A stretch of DNA of 64,000 nucleotides from Burkholderia arboris. Its GTDB lineage: Bacteria; Pseudomonadota; Gammaproteobacteria; Burkholderiales; Burkholderiaceae. The DNA lies in contig NZ_CABVPX010000017.1 in the NCBI RefSeq assembly GCF_902499125.1, forward strand, positions 62,001-126,000, read 5' to 3'. The notes below the pieces were generated by a model. That model did not search any database, was not told the origin of the DNA, and saw only the letters and a list, made by a program, of their open reading frames with translations. Below, one piece after another: positions 19,528-28,937 of the stretch. The position numbers and the translations under genes are program-made. The number at the start of each line of letters is the position of its first letter. Position 1 is the stretch's first letter.

Positions 19528-19745
19528 GTCGAGTCCGGAGAACGAGTCGAGGAAACGGGGGCACGGCGGCATCCGGAAGCTCGAGCGTCAATCGTTCCCG
19601 GCGCGCGGTGCGGCGCCTGACGGACGCGAAGCGGACGGAGCCTACGGACGGGGCTGCAAAGCTCGTCATTTTAACAGATGGGCTGACATTTCCCTTGTCG
19701 GCGCGTAGTGTTCAGGCACGGTTTTCCGTCAAACCGCCCGCCTCC

Positions 19746-19751
19746 TATAAT
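19746..19751 (+). promoter_or_regulatory. -10 element of the speE promoter
   Basis: A perfect TATAAT lies 37 bp before the speE GTG start, within the 260-bp divergent region between tkt and speE. The -35 position is poor (TTTCCG at 17 bp spacing), so activator help or an extended contact may be needed. Confidence 0.55.
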
Positions 19752-19787
19752 TCAGACGTCGGAACTGCCTGCCCCAATGGCCCGCCC

Positions 19788-20645
19788 GTGAGCACCACGC
19801 TTCTCTTTCACCCTACGCCCCACGCCACCTACGGCTTCCCGAATGCCCGGCGGCTCGCGCACGTCGCGTCCGCGCACCAGCAGATCGAAGTCTGGGAAAC
19901 CCCGCAGCTCGGCCGCCTGTTCACGCTGGACGGCCGGCCGATGACGTCGGTCGGCGACGAGTACGTCTATCACGAGTGCATGACGCACCCGGCCGCGCTC
20001 GCGCACCCGTCGCCGAAGAAGGCCCTCGTGCTCGGCGGCGGCGACGGCGGCGCGGCACGCCAGTTGCTCAAGCACGCGTGCATCGAGCGGATCGTGATCG
20101 CGGAACTCGACGACGAGGTGGTCGGGATGGCGCGCCGCTATCTCGACGACGTGCACCAGGGCGCGCTCGACGACCCGCGCGTCGAGGTCGTGATCGGCGA
20201 TGCCGCACATTTCGTCGAGTCGACCGTCGAGCATTTCGATCTCGTCGTGTTCGATCTCACGCCGCCCGATTCGCCGGCGGCCGGCCTCTATACGCGGGCG
20301 TTCTACGCGCGGCTCAAGCGCATTCTCACGCCGTGCGGCGCGATCTCGATGCATCTCGGCTCGCCGGTGTTCCACGCAGCGCGCATCGCCGCGCTGCTCG
20401 ACGACCTGCGCGCCAGCTTCGCGGTCGTCGATCCGTTGTCCGCGCACGTCCCGCTGTACGGCTCGCAGTGGCTGATGGCGATCGCGAGCGACACGCTCGA
20501 CGCGGCCGCGCTGTTCGCGCACGACATCGACGATCGGCTCGCGGCCCGCCGCGTCCACGGCCTGCGCTACTACGATGCGCGGCTGCATGCGTCCCTGTTT
20601 GCCCTGCCGTGCGCGCTGCGCGATACACTGGGCGTTCGCCGCTGA
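19788..20645 (+). CDS. speE: Polyamine aminopropyltransferase (spermidine synthase family)
   Basis: Transfers an aminopropyl group from decarboxylated SAM to putrescine. The 285-residue product has the substrate-gate region GDEYVYHECMTHP, the SAM-binding GGGDGG motif at about 83-88, IAELDDEVV (acidic ribose-binding residue), and DLTPPDSPA corresponding to the catalytic aspartate block. The GTG at 19788 is chosen because homology begins there and no in-frame ATG exists nearby; the ATG at 19777 is in another frame. The TATAAT promoter is close upstream. The reader should note that similar fold proteins may use other diamines. Confidence 0.88.
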   Translation: MSTTLLFHPTPHATYGFPNARRLAHVASAHQQIEVWETPQLGRLFTLDGRPMTSVGDEYVYHECMTHPAALAHPSPKKALVLGGGDGGAARQLLKHACIERIVIAELDDEVVGMARRYLDDVHQGALDDPRVEVVIGDAAHFVESTVEHFDLVVFDLTPPDSPAAGLYTRAFYARLKRILTPCGAISMHLGSPVFHAARIAALLDDLRASFAVVDPLSAHVPLYGSQWLMAIASDTLDAAALFAHDIDDRLAARRVHGLRYYDARLHASLFALPCALRDTLGVRR

Positions 20646-20763
20646 GCGTCCGGGCGGCCGCATCGTTCCGTTTTCCCACCGAGGTTCCGCATGATTCGCC
20701 GTGCGAAACACGGAATCGGAACGCCCCGGATGCCGTGCCACCCTGGTTTCACAGGAGATTTTC

Positions 20764-21180
20764 ATGACCGATCCACGTCCGGCCAACGTGCCTTGGTTGA
20801 CGCCCTACCTGGCCGTCCGCAACGCACGCGCGGCCATCGATTTCTTCAAGGCCGCGTTCGGCTTCGAGCTGCGCGACGTGCACGACGAGGACGGCGCGAT
20901 CATGCATGTCGAGATGACCTATCGCGGCCAGCTGATCGTGATGTTCGCGCCCGAAGGCGCGTTCGGCTCGACCGCGCTCACGCCGAAAAGCGCGAACACG
21001 ACCGCGCCGCAATCGTTCTATCTGTATGTCGACGACGTCGACGCCACCTGGCAGCGCGCGCTCGACGCGGGCGCGAAATCGCTGAGTGCGCCGCAGGACC
21101 AGTTCTGGGGCGACCGCTTCGCGCAGATCGAGGATCTCGACGGCTACCGATGGGCGCTTGGACACCGTCTCGACGCATGA
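20764..21180 (+). CDS. VOC/glyoxalase-like family protein (PhnB-type)
   Basis: 138-residue vicinal-oxygen-chelate fold protein of unknown specific role. It has the characteristic repeat start WLTPYLAVRNARAAIDFFKAAFGFEL, a mid-protein HVEMTYRGQLIVMF segment and the C-terminal half DQFWGDRFAQIEDLDGYRWAL, which resembles PhnB-like 3-demethylubiquinone-type VOC proteins. ATG at 20764 has a good AGGAGA site 7 bases upstream; a longer in-frame start at 20701 lacks one. Its stop overlaps the rsmE start by ATGA, so translation of the two may be coupled. Function should stay open. Confidence 0.8.
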   Translation: MTDPRPANVPWLTPYLAVRNARAAIDFFKAAFGFELRDVHDEDGAIMHVEMTYRGQLIVMFAPEGAFGSTALTPKSANTTAPQSFYLYVDDVDATWQRALDAGAKSLSAPQDQFWGDRFAQIEDLDGYRWALGHRLDA

Positions 21181-21965
21181 CCGACACCGCAACACGCATG
21201 AACGAAGCCACCACCACCGCGGCCGTGCCGCGCTTTTTCGTCGACGCCGCTTTGCGCGTCGACACCACGCTCGCATTGCCCGCCGACGTCGCACGCCACG
21301 CCCAGGTGCTCCGCCTGCAGCCCGGCGACGTGCTCGCGCTGTTCGACGGCACCGGCGGCCAGTACCGGGCCCGGCTCGTCGAGATCGACAAGCGCAGCGC
21401 GATCGCGCAGATTGAAACGTTCGAGCCCGCCGAAGCCGAGCCGCCCTATCGCGTGACGCTCGCGCAAGGAATCGCCGGCGGCGACAAGATGGACTGGGTA
21501 ATCGAGAAGGCCGTCGAGCTCGGCGTCGCGGCGGTCGTGCCGCTGTCGACCGCGCGCGGCGTCGTGAAGCTGTCCGGCGAACGCGCCGACAAACGCGTCG
21601 CGCACTGGCGCGGTGTCGTGCGTGCATCGTGCGAACAGTGCGGACGCAACCGTGTGCCCGACGTGGCGCCGGTCGCCGGTTTCCACGCGTGGCTCGATAC
21701 GCTGCCGGCCGCACCGGCCGACGGCGAGCTGCGGCTGCTGCTGTCGCCGCGTGCGAGCATCCCGTTCGCGTCGCTGCCCGACGTGCCGCCCGCCGCAACC
21801 GTCACCCTGCTGATCGGCCCTGAAGGCGGGCTGTCGCCCGACGAGGAAAACGCGGCGCGCGCCCGCGGCTTCACCGCGCTGTCGCTCGGGCCGCGCGTGC
21901 TGCGCACCGAGACGGCCGGCGCGGCCGTGCTCGCGGCGCTCGCCGCACGCTGGGGCGGGTGGTAA
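21177..21965 (+). CDS. rsmE: 16S rRNA (uracil1498-N3)-methyltransferase
   Basis: SPOUT-class methyltransferase that modifies U1498 of 16S rRNA using SAM. 262 residues: N-terminal PUA-like domain (PRFFVDAALRVDTTLALP through EPPYRVTL), then the SPOUT domain with GGDKMDWVIEKAVELGV, RSCEQ-type segment (VVRASCEQCGRNRVPD) and the SAM-binding knot LLIGPEGGLSPDE followed by LGPRVLRTETA. Start ATG at 21177 overlaps the upstream stop (ATGA); ATG at 21198 is a possible alternative start, neither with a strong ribosome site. A palindrome (21978-21993) follows the gene. Confidence 0.94.
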   Translation: MTDTATRMNEATTTAAVPRFFVDAALRVDTTLALPADVARHAQVLRLQPGDVLALFDGTGGQYRARLVEIDKRSAIAQIETFEPAEAEPPYRVTLAQGIAGGDKMDWVIEKAVELGVAAVVPLSTARGVVKLSGERADKRVAHWRGVVRASCEQCGRNRVPDVAPVAGFHAWLDTLPAAPADGELRLLLSPRASIPFASLPDVPPAATVTLLIGPEGGLSPDEENAARARGFTALSLGPRVLRTETAGAAVLAALAARWGGW

Positions 21966-21970
21966 CGAGC

Positions 21971-22006
21971 GGGGCATGCCACCGCGCGGTGGCACGGCAC
22001 TGCCCC
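21971..22006. repeat. Nested inverted repeat between rsmE and convergent gene
   Basis: GCCACCGCGCGGTGGC at 21978-21993 is a perfect palindrome, enclosed by GGGGCA (21971-21976) and TGCCCC (22001-22006). It lies between the convergent rsmE (stop 21965) and the gene ending at 22050. No U-tract follows on either strand. Confidence 0.6.
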
Positions 22007-22049
22007 GCCCGCACGCGACGCCGACGCCTACGCCGCGCTTGATCGCGCG

Positions 22050-22757
22050 TTACTTGTCGCTCGACGAGCCTTGCGGCATCGCATCGGACAACGTATCGAG
22101 CACCGGCGTCAGCACGTCTTGCGGGCTACCGGTCGTCCAGCCGCCGTCCTTCAGGCTGTAGACGTCGATCTTGCCCGTCACCGGGCGCGTCACCGGCGCG
22201 TCGTCCAGCACCTGCGCGATGCCCGAGAAGACCGTCTTGAACGCGGCAATGCGTGCCGCCTCGTTCTTCAGGCGCCGATTCGGCCCCAGCTTCGCCTCCA
22301 GCGCCTTCCCGCCGGGCCCCGCATCCGGCACACGGCAAGCGAATTCGACCGTTGCGATCGTCTCGCCCTCGATGGCCGAATTCGGTCGCAACGACGATCC
22401 GGTCGTCTTGCATTCCGAGCGATTGAGCGCGCGCTGATACGCGGCGGCCATGCTCTCGACCGACGGACGCAACGCGGCACTCGCCTTCGGCGGCATCGAC
22501 GCCAGCATCCCGTCGGCCATGTCCTTGCGCATCGACTCGCCCATGTTCGACAGCACGTCGATATCGAGCGCGTCCTTGCCGCTGTAACTCGTGCGTACCG
22601 CGTCGTTGAATTCGCGGGCTTTCGACACGTCGCCGTTGACGAGTGCGCCGATATAAAGATCGACGGTCTGTTCGGGCGTCAGCGGCGCGGCATGCGCGGC
22701 GCCGGCCGCGACCAGCAGGGGCAGCACGACGGCGCGCGCGGAACGGGAAATGCTCAT
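22050..22757 (-). CDS. Secreted/periplasmic protein of unknown function
   Basis: 235 residues that I do not recognise. An N-terminal signal peptide is clear: MSISRSARAVVLPLLVAAGAAHA, with cleavage expected after AHA near residue 23. The mature part starts PLTPEQTVDLYIGALVNGDV, a helical segment similar in style to DUF4878/NTF2-like lumazine-type domains but not diagnostic, and holds two cysteines (in SECKTTG and FACRVPD) that could form a disulfide. No catalytic motif is evident. ATG at 22757; the in-frame region upstream is unrelated shadow. Monocistronic by context, with a hairpin pair upstream belonging to the barstar gene. Confidence 0.75.
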   Translation of the reverse strand: MSISRSARAVVLPLLVAAGAAHAAPLTPEQTVDLYIGALVNGDVSKAREFNDAVRTSYSGKDALDIDVLSNMGESMRKDMADGMLASMPPKASAALRPSVESMAAAYQRALNRSECKTTGSSLRPNSAIEGETIATVEFACRVPDAGPGGKALEAKLGPNRRLKNEAARIAAFKTVFSGIAQVLDDAPVTRPVTGKIDVYSLKDGGWTTGSPQDVLTPVLDTLSDAMPQGSSSDK

Positions 22758-22890
22758 GGGAAGACAGCCCTCTCTCGATGGTTTGTTGTACGCACCCGAT
22801 ACGGCGGCTGCCGCAGCCGGGCCGACCGAGATTGTCTCGAAAAATGGCGACAGATGAAAGGCCAATGTCAGCAAGTGCCATGCGGCGGCG

Positions 22891-22938
22891 GTGCCTGCGC
22901 ATCGCGCAGGCACAAAAAAGCCCGCTCGAGGCGGGCTT
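22891..22938 (-). terminator. Intrinsic terminator plus second hairpin after the barstar gene
   Basis: AAGCCCGC (22918-22925) pairs with GCGGGCTT (22931-22938); the A-run at 22914-22919 gives a U-tract on the minus strand, ending the RNase-barstar transcript. Immediately beyond it a second perfect 10-bp stem, GTGCCTGCGC (22891-22900) with GCGCAGGCAC (22904-22913), follows without its own U-tract. Confidence 0.8.
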
Positions 22939-22969
22939 CTTGCCGAATCGGCCGCTAGCCGATGCGTGC

Positions 22970-23533
22970 TTACGCGAACGAGTAGAACACGCGGAACGCG
23001 ACCTTGCGCTCGGCCCAGAACTCGGCCGCCTCGCGGAACACGTCGAGCAGCGTCTCGCGCCCTTCCTTGTCGAATTTCTGCGCGATCGGCAGCCCTTCGA
23101 GGACGATCACGAAGCCGGGCTGCGCGCCGGCCTTCGCGACGAGGTCGGTCAGGCAGTCGTACAGCGCGTCGTAGTTCTTCCCGAAATGCTTCGGAAACAG
23201 GAACGACGTCGCGATCGTTTCCATCACTTCCTGCTTCGACTGCGCGGCGCCGCAATACGCGAACAGGAAGTGCTGGCCGAGCCGGGTGGCTTCGTCTGCG
23301 AGATCCTGCACGCGGAACGCGCGGATCGACTGCACGAGATTGGGTCGCACGGTCGTGAAAAGGCTCATAGGCTCCTCGTTCGATGAAAGCCCGGGTTCGG
23401 CTTCCTGTTGCTCCAGCGTACCGCCAGCCTGCGCCGCCGCGTGAAGTTGAATCACGCGCTGAAACAGATTGCCGTCGCCGGCCGCGAACAGTTCCGCCGC
23501 CGCCGTATCGTGCGCGTAGATGGAGTCGCTCAT
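22970..23533 (-). CDS. Barstar-family ribonuclease inhibitor
   Basis: Cytoplasmic inhibitor expected to bind and block the neighbouring secreted RNase. The barstar fold is seen in the C-terminal part: IRAFRVQDLADEATRLGQHF, FLFPKHFGKNYDALYDCLTD (the inhibitor helix with conserved Asp/Tyr residues) and GFVIVLEGLPIAQKFDKEG. Two starts are possible: 23533 (187 residues), which lies 16 bp after the RNase stop, and 23368 (132 residues), which has a much better GAGGAG site. The extra 55 residues are acidic and in normal codon usage but outside the barstar domain. I give the longer form because of operon spacing; the shorter may be the true or a second product. Confidence 0.85.
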   Translation of the reverse strand: MSDSIYAHDTAAAELFAAGDGNLFQRVIQLHAAAQAGGTLEQQEAEPGLSSNEEPMSLFTTVRPNLVQSIRAFRVQDLADEATRLGQHFLFAYCGAAQSKQEVMETIATSFLFPKHFGKNYDALYDCLTDLVAKAGAQPGFVIVLEGLPIAQKFDKEGRETLLDVFREAAEFWAERKVAFRVFYSFA

Positions 23534-23549
23534 GCCATTCGTCCCGAAG

Positions 23550-23981
23550 TCATTCAACAATACGTTTAAAACTGTTGTAGTGGTCGCCCGTGTAATAACA
23601 GTTGTCGATCCGGCGCAAGGGCCCGCCACAGACGATCCGGCGCGCCCCGCGATTGCGGGCACGCGGCGTCGGCACCGTGTACTCATGGTAGTAGCCGCGC
23701 TTCGCCTTCGGCAGGATCCGCTCTCGGTTGCCGAATACGACGCCGTCTTTCTCGTACGGATAGGGACCGCCCGCGCCGATCAGGCCCAGCGTGGTCACGG
23801 CCTCGCGCGGAAGACTGGCAGCCGGAATCGTATCGAGCCCGCTGGCGGCCACGTCGGCCGGAACGGCCTCCCGTGCGTAAGCGGCGGAAACCAGACTGCC
23901 CGTCGGCGTGCCGACGATACCCATCGCGAACATCGCGAAGACGGACGCGAGCGCGCCGTTGCGGAGCCACTTGCGTGCCAT
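23550..23981 (-). CDS. Secreted guanyl-specific ribonuclease (RNase Sa/barnase family)
   Basis: 143-residue extracellular or periplasmic endoribonuclease. Signal peptide with cleavage expected after AYA near residue 36. The C-terminal catalytic half matches the RNase N1/T1/Sa family: the YHEYTVPTP block with the general base Glu100, GARRIVCGG with catalytic Arg, and YYTGDHYNSFKRI with the general acid His134; Cys118 and Cys128 may pair. It probably starts a two-gene operon with the barstar homologue 16 bp downstream, as in barnase-barstar-type pairs. Role may be nutrient RNA scavenging or competitor killing; no secretion-system or CDI domain is attached. Confidence 0.88.
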   Translation of the reverse strand: MARKWLRNGALASVFAMFAMGIVGTPTGSLVSAAYAREAVPADVAASGLDTIPAASLPREAVTTLGLIGAGGPYPYEKDGVVFGNRERILPKAKRGYYHEYTVPTPRARNRGARRIVCGGPLRRIDNCYYTGDHYNSFKRIVE

Positions 23982-24158
23982 GAACCAGGGTTCCCGCTGT
24001 TAAATCAAGTAGTTGACGACCAACAAAGGCGTTAGCGTAGCGTTATTGGCCGCGCGAATCAATGTCCGTTTGGGAATCGAAAGCGCCGTGATACCCGGAA
24101 TGGCGCATTTCTTACCGAAATTACACTACATTTATCTTACATGGGATAAAATGGAGCC

Positions 24159-24292
24159 GGCATCTCGCTGATGGCAGGAACTGCCTCCCTGCCTCGCTCG
24201 CCGTCTGGAGTGGAGAGATGCTGCTTGTTGCTTGCGGGAAGCGCGTTTGCGTCCTGCCCGGCGGCGTGCCCATTGCGGGCACGCCTCTTTTT
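24159..24292 (+). ncRNA. Candidate stand-alone small RNA
   Basis: A -10-like TAAAAT at 24147-24152 is set in AT-rich DNA (no good -35). About 130 bases downstream a textbook intrinsic terminator appears: GGCGTGCCC (24263-24271), loop ATTGC, GGGCACGCC (24277-24285), then TCTTTTT. There is no plausible ORF with ribosome site between, and the next gene on either side points elsewhere (RNase diverges, maeB converges), so this is not a leader or 3' UTR. The 5' part can form a GGCAG/CTGCC stem with C-rich CCTCCC in or near a loop, a pattern of anti-Shine-Dalgarno sRNAs. Not matched to a named family. Confidence 0.5.
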
Positions 24293-24315
24293 GCTTTTGT
24301 TTACAATTTTTCCCG

Positions 24316-24348
24316 ACGCGCCACGCCGGTTCGACCGGCCTGGCGCGT
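24316..24348. repeat. Inverted repeat after maeB
   Basis: Arms 24316-24330 and 24334-24348 pair at 14 of 15 positions around a 3-base loop. It is 10 bp beyond the maeB stop on the minus strand, yet no U-tract follows in that direction; it may stabilise the maeB 3' end or act as a Rho-assisted stop. Confidence 0.6.
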
Positions 24349-24358
24349 TCGTTTGGGC

Positions 24359-26659
<2,301 letters not shown>

Positions 26660-26835
26660 GTGTCTCTTGGCGGGCGGATTAGAATAACTGTTCGACGGCA
26701 TTGTAGCGCCAATCATCGGCCGCCAGACCGGCGATTCGGGTGCAACAGCCGCGACAAAAATGGGCCGAACGATGCAGGAACGTTGCCGCTCGCCTCGTAC
26801 AATGCCGTTCCTTCAATCGTTTCGGATCACCCGCC

Positions 26836-27834
26836 GTGCCAGCCGCCCTTTCCGAGTTTTCGCTGATCGAACGCTTCTTCACGCGCCGTGCCGCGCTGGG
26901 CGCCCGCGCGTCGACGCTCGGCATCGGCGACGATTGCGCGCTGATCGCGCCGCGATCCGGGAAGTTGCTGGCCATTTCGACGGATATGCTGGTGGAAGGC
27001 CGCCACTTCTTCCCCGACGTCGCGCCCGACGCGCTCGGCCACAAGACGCTCGCGGTCAATCTGTCCGATCTCGCGGCGATGGGCGCCGAGCCGCGCGCGT
27101 TCACACTGGCGTGCGCGCTGCCGCGCGCCGACGCGGCATGGCTCGAGGCCTTCAGCAACGGGCTGTTCGCGCTCGCCGAGCGCTACGGCTGCGAGCTGAT
27201 CGGCGGCGACACGACGAGCGGGCCGCTGAACCTGTGCGTGACCGTGTTCGGTGAAGTCGCGCCCGACGCGGCGCTGCGGCGCGACGCCGCGCGCGACGGC
27301 GACGACGTGTGGGTGTCCGGCACGCTCGGCGATGCGCGAGCCGGCCTCGGCGTCGCCCGCGGCGAATGGACGGCGGGCGCGGACGAAGCGGCCGCGTTCC
27401 GGCGCGCGCTCGAGCGGCCCGAACCGCGCGTCGCGCTCGGCCTGGCGCTCGCGGGCGTCGCGCACGCGGCGCTCGACCTCTCCGACGGGCTCGCCGGCGA
27501 CCTGCAGCACATCCTGACGCGCTCGAACGTGCGCGCCGAGATCGACGCCGACGCGGTGCCGCGTTCGGCGGCACTCGCAACGCTGCCGCCCGACGTGCAG
27601 CGCCGCTGCACGCTGGCGGGCGGCGACGACTACGAACTGTGCTTCACCGCGCCGGTCGCAGCCCGCACGGCGGTCGAAGCGGCCGGCGCAACGGCCGGCG
27701 TGCCGGTCACGCGAATCGGTACAATACGCGGGTTGTCCGCACCGTCGGCACAACCCGCCATCTCGTGGCGCGACGCCACCGGCGCGCCCCTCGCTCTCAC
27801 GTTGCACGGCTTCGACCATTTCCATGCAGACTGA
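26836..27834 (+). CDS. thiL: Thiamine-monophosphate kinase
   Basis: Phosphorylates thiamine monophosphate to thiamine diphosphate, the active cofactor. 332 residues: N-terminal LSEFSLIERFF, the metal-binding LGIGDDCALI, STDMLVEGRHFF and GHKTLAVNLSDLAAMGA, then DLSDGLAGDLQHI and the GGDDYELCFTA motif, all as in AIR-synthase-fold ThiL. No ATG is near the homology start, so GTG at 26836 is the likely initiation codon. The 3' end overlaps pgpA by 11 bases, suggesting thiL-pgpA-pncC cotranscription. Confidence 0.94.
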   Translation: MPAALSEFSLIERFFTRRAALGARASTLGIGDDCALIAPRSGKLLAISTDMLVEGRHFFPDVAPDALGHKTLAVNLSDLAAMGAEPRAFTLACALPRADAAWLEAFSNGLFALAERYGCELIGGDTTSGPLNLCVTVFGEVAPDAALRRDAARDGDDVWVSGTLGDARAGLGVARGEWTAGADEAAAFRRALERPEPRVALGLALAGVAHAALDLSDGLAGDLQHILTRSNVRAEIDADAVPRSAALATLPPDVQRRCTLAGGDDYELCFTAPVAARTAVEAAGATAGVPVTRIGTIRGLSAPSAQPAISWRDATGAPLALTLHGFDHFHAD

Positions 27835-28369
27835 CCCGACGCCCGCGCACGCCGCGGCCGAGACCGGCGCCGCATCCCATGCGCCGAAGCGCGCGACCGC
27901 GCGCTTCATGCTGTCGCACCCGGCGCACATCGTGTCGCTCGGCTTCGGCAGCGGGCTTGCGCCGATCATGCCCGGCACATTCGGCTCGCTGTTCGGCTGG
28001 CTCTCGTTCGTCGTGCTCAACCGCTACCTGACGGTGCCCGAATGGTGGGCGCTGATCGCGGCCGGCCTCGTGGCGGGCACGTGGATCACCGGTTTCACCG
28101 CGAGGAAGATGGGTACGTCCGATCCGGGCGCCATCGTCTGGGACGAGATCGTCGCGATCTGGCTCGTGATGCTGTTCGTCACGCCCGCGACCTTCATCGG
28201 CCAGCTGTGGGCGTTCGTCGCGTTCCGCTTCTTCGACATGCTCAAGCCGCCGCCGATCCGCTACTTCGACCGCCGCCTGACAGGCGGGCCCGGCATCATG
28301 GTCGACGACCTGGTCGCCGCGTTCATGACGCTGCTCGTGATCGCCCTGTGGCGCTCCGTCATCGGCTGA
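27824..28369 (+). CDS. pgpA: Phosphatidylglycerophosphatase A
   Basis: Inner-membrane phosphatase converting phosphatidylglycerophosphate to phosphatidylglycerol. 181 residues; family segments include LGFGSGLAPIMPGTFGSLFG, the acidic DEIVAIWLVM motif on a membrane helix and FRFFDMLKPPPIRYFDRR, which carries conserved basic residues. About four membrane helices are visible. The start overlaps the thiL end by 11 bases in another frame, which supports translational coupling; pncC follows after 31 bp. Confidence 0.94.
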   Translation: MQTDPTPAHAAAETGAASHAPKRATARFMLSHPAHIVSLGFGSGLAPIMPGTFGSLFGWLSFVVLNRYLTVPEWWALIAAGLVAGTWITGFTARKMGTSDPGAIVWDEIVAIWLVMLFVTPATFIGQLWAFVAFRFFDMLKPPPIRYFDRRLTGGPGIMVDDLVAAFMTLLVIALWRSVIG

Positions 28370-28400
28370 CCGATTTCCCGACTCCCGTTTCCCGACGCGC

Positions 28401-28901
28401 ATGCCAACCGATTCCGTCGTCCATCAGCTTGCGATCCGCGCAGGCAACAAGCTGCGTGACGAGCACCTCACGCTCGCCACCGCCGAATCCTGCACCGGCG
28501 GCATGATCGCCGCCGCGATCACCGACATCTCCGGCAGCAGCCAGTGGTTCGAGCGCGGCTTCGTCACGTATTCGAACCAGGCCAAGATCGAGATGATCGG
28601 CGTGCCGCCCGACCTGATCGACAAGCACGGCGCCGTCAGCGAGCCCGTCGCGCGCGCGATGGCCGAAGGCGCGCTGCGCAACAGCCGCGCGCAGGTCGCG
28701 CTGTCCGTCACCGGCATCGCGGGCCCGGCCGGCGGCAGCGAGAAGAAGCCGGTCGGCACCGTGTCGTTCGGCTGGAGCAACCGGCTGCATACCGACGTCG
28801 AGACGCTCGTGTTCAAGGGCGACCGCGAGCAGATCCGCACGCAGGCGGCCGCGCATGCGCTGCGCGGGCTGCTGAAGCTGCTCGACGAACGCGAAGGCTG
28901 A
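28401..28901 (+). CDS. pncC: CinA-family nicotinamide-nucleotide amidohydrolase
   Basis: 166-residue stand-alone CinA C-terminal domain protein, which in characterised members deamidates nicotinamide mononucleotide to nicotinate mononucleotide in pyridine-nucleotide recycling. The signature LATAESCTGGMIAAAI (catalytic Ser about residue 30) and VTGIAGPAGGSEKKPVGTV are intact; length matches PncC/YgaD. ATG at 28401. Last gene of the thiL-pgpA-pncC group; convergent with the following phosphatase gene. Confidence 0.92.
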   Translation: MPTDSVVHQLAIRAGNKLRDEHLTLATAESCTGGMIAAAITDISGSSQWFERGFVTYSNQAKIEMIGVPPDLIDKHGAVSEPVARAMAEGALRNSRAQVALSVTGIAGPAGGSEKKPVGTVSFGWSNRLHTDVETLVFKGDREQIRTQAAAHALRGLLKLLDEREG

Positions 28902-28937
28902 TCGGGCCGGGGCGCATGACACGCCCCGCTCACCCGC

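Larger units (their letters stand above)
23982..24358. other. Gene-free region between RNase gene and maeB
   Basis: 377 bp without a protein gene. The part 24000-24150 is clearly lower in GC than the surroundings. It contains a candidate small RNA on the plus strand (24159-24292) with its own -10 element and terminator, then a near-perfect 15-bp inverted repeat (24316-24348) just past the maeB stop. Confidence 0.6.

Noticed and set aside
21971-22006. Nested palindrome as an intrinsic terminator of rsmE
   Set aside because: No U-tract on either strand; kept only as an inverted repeat.
24165-24180. Possible sigma-54 promoter (TGGCA...TGCC) in the sRNA region
   Set aside because: The GG and GC dinucleotides are two bases too close together for a -24/-12 promoter; the bases more likely form an RNA stem.
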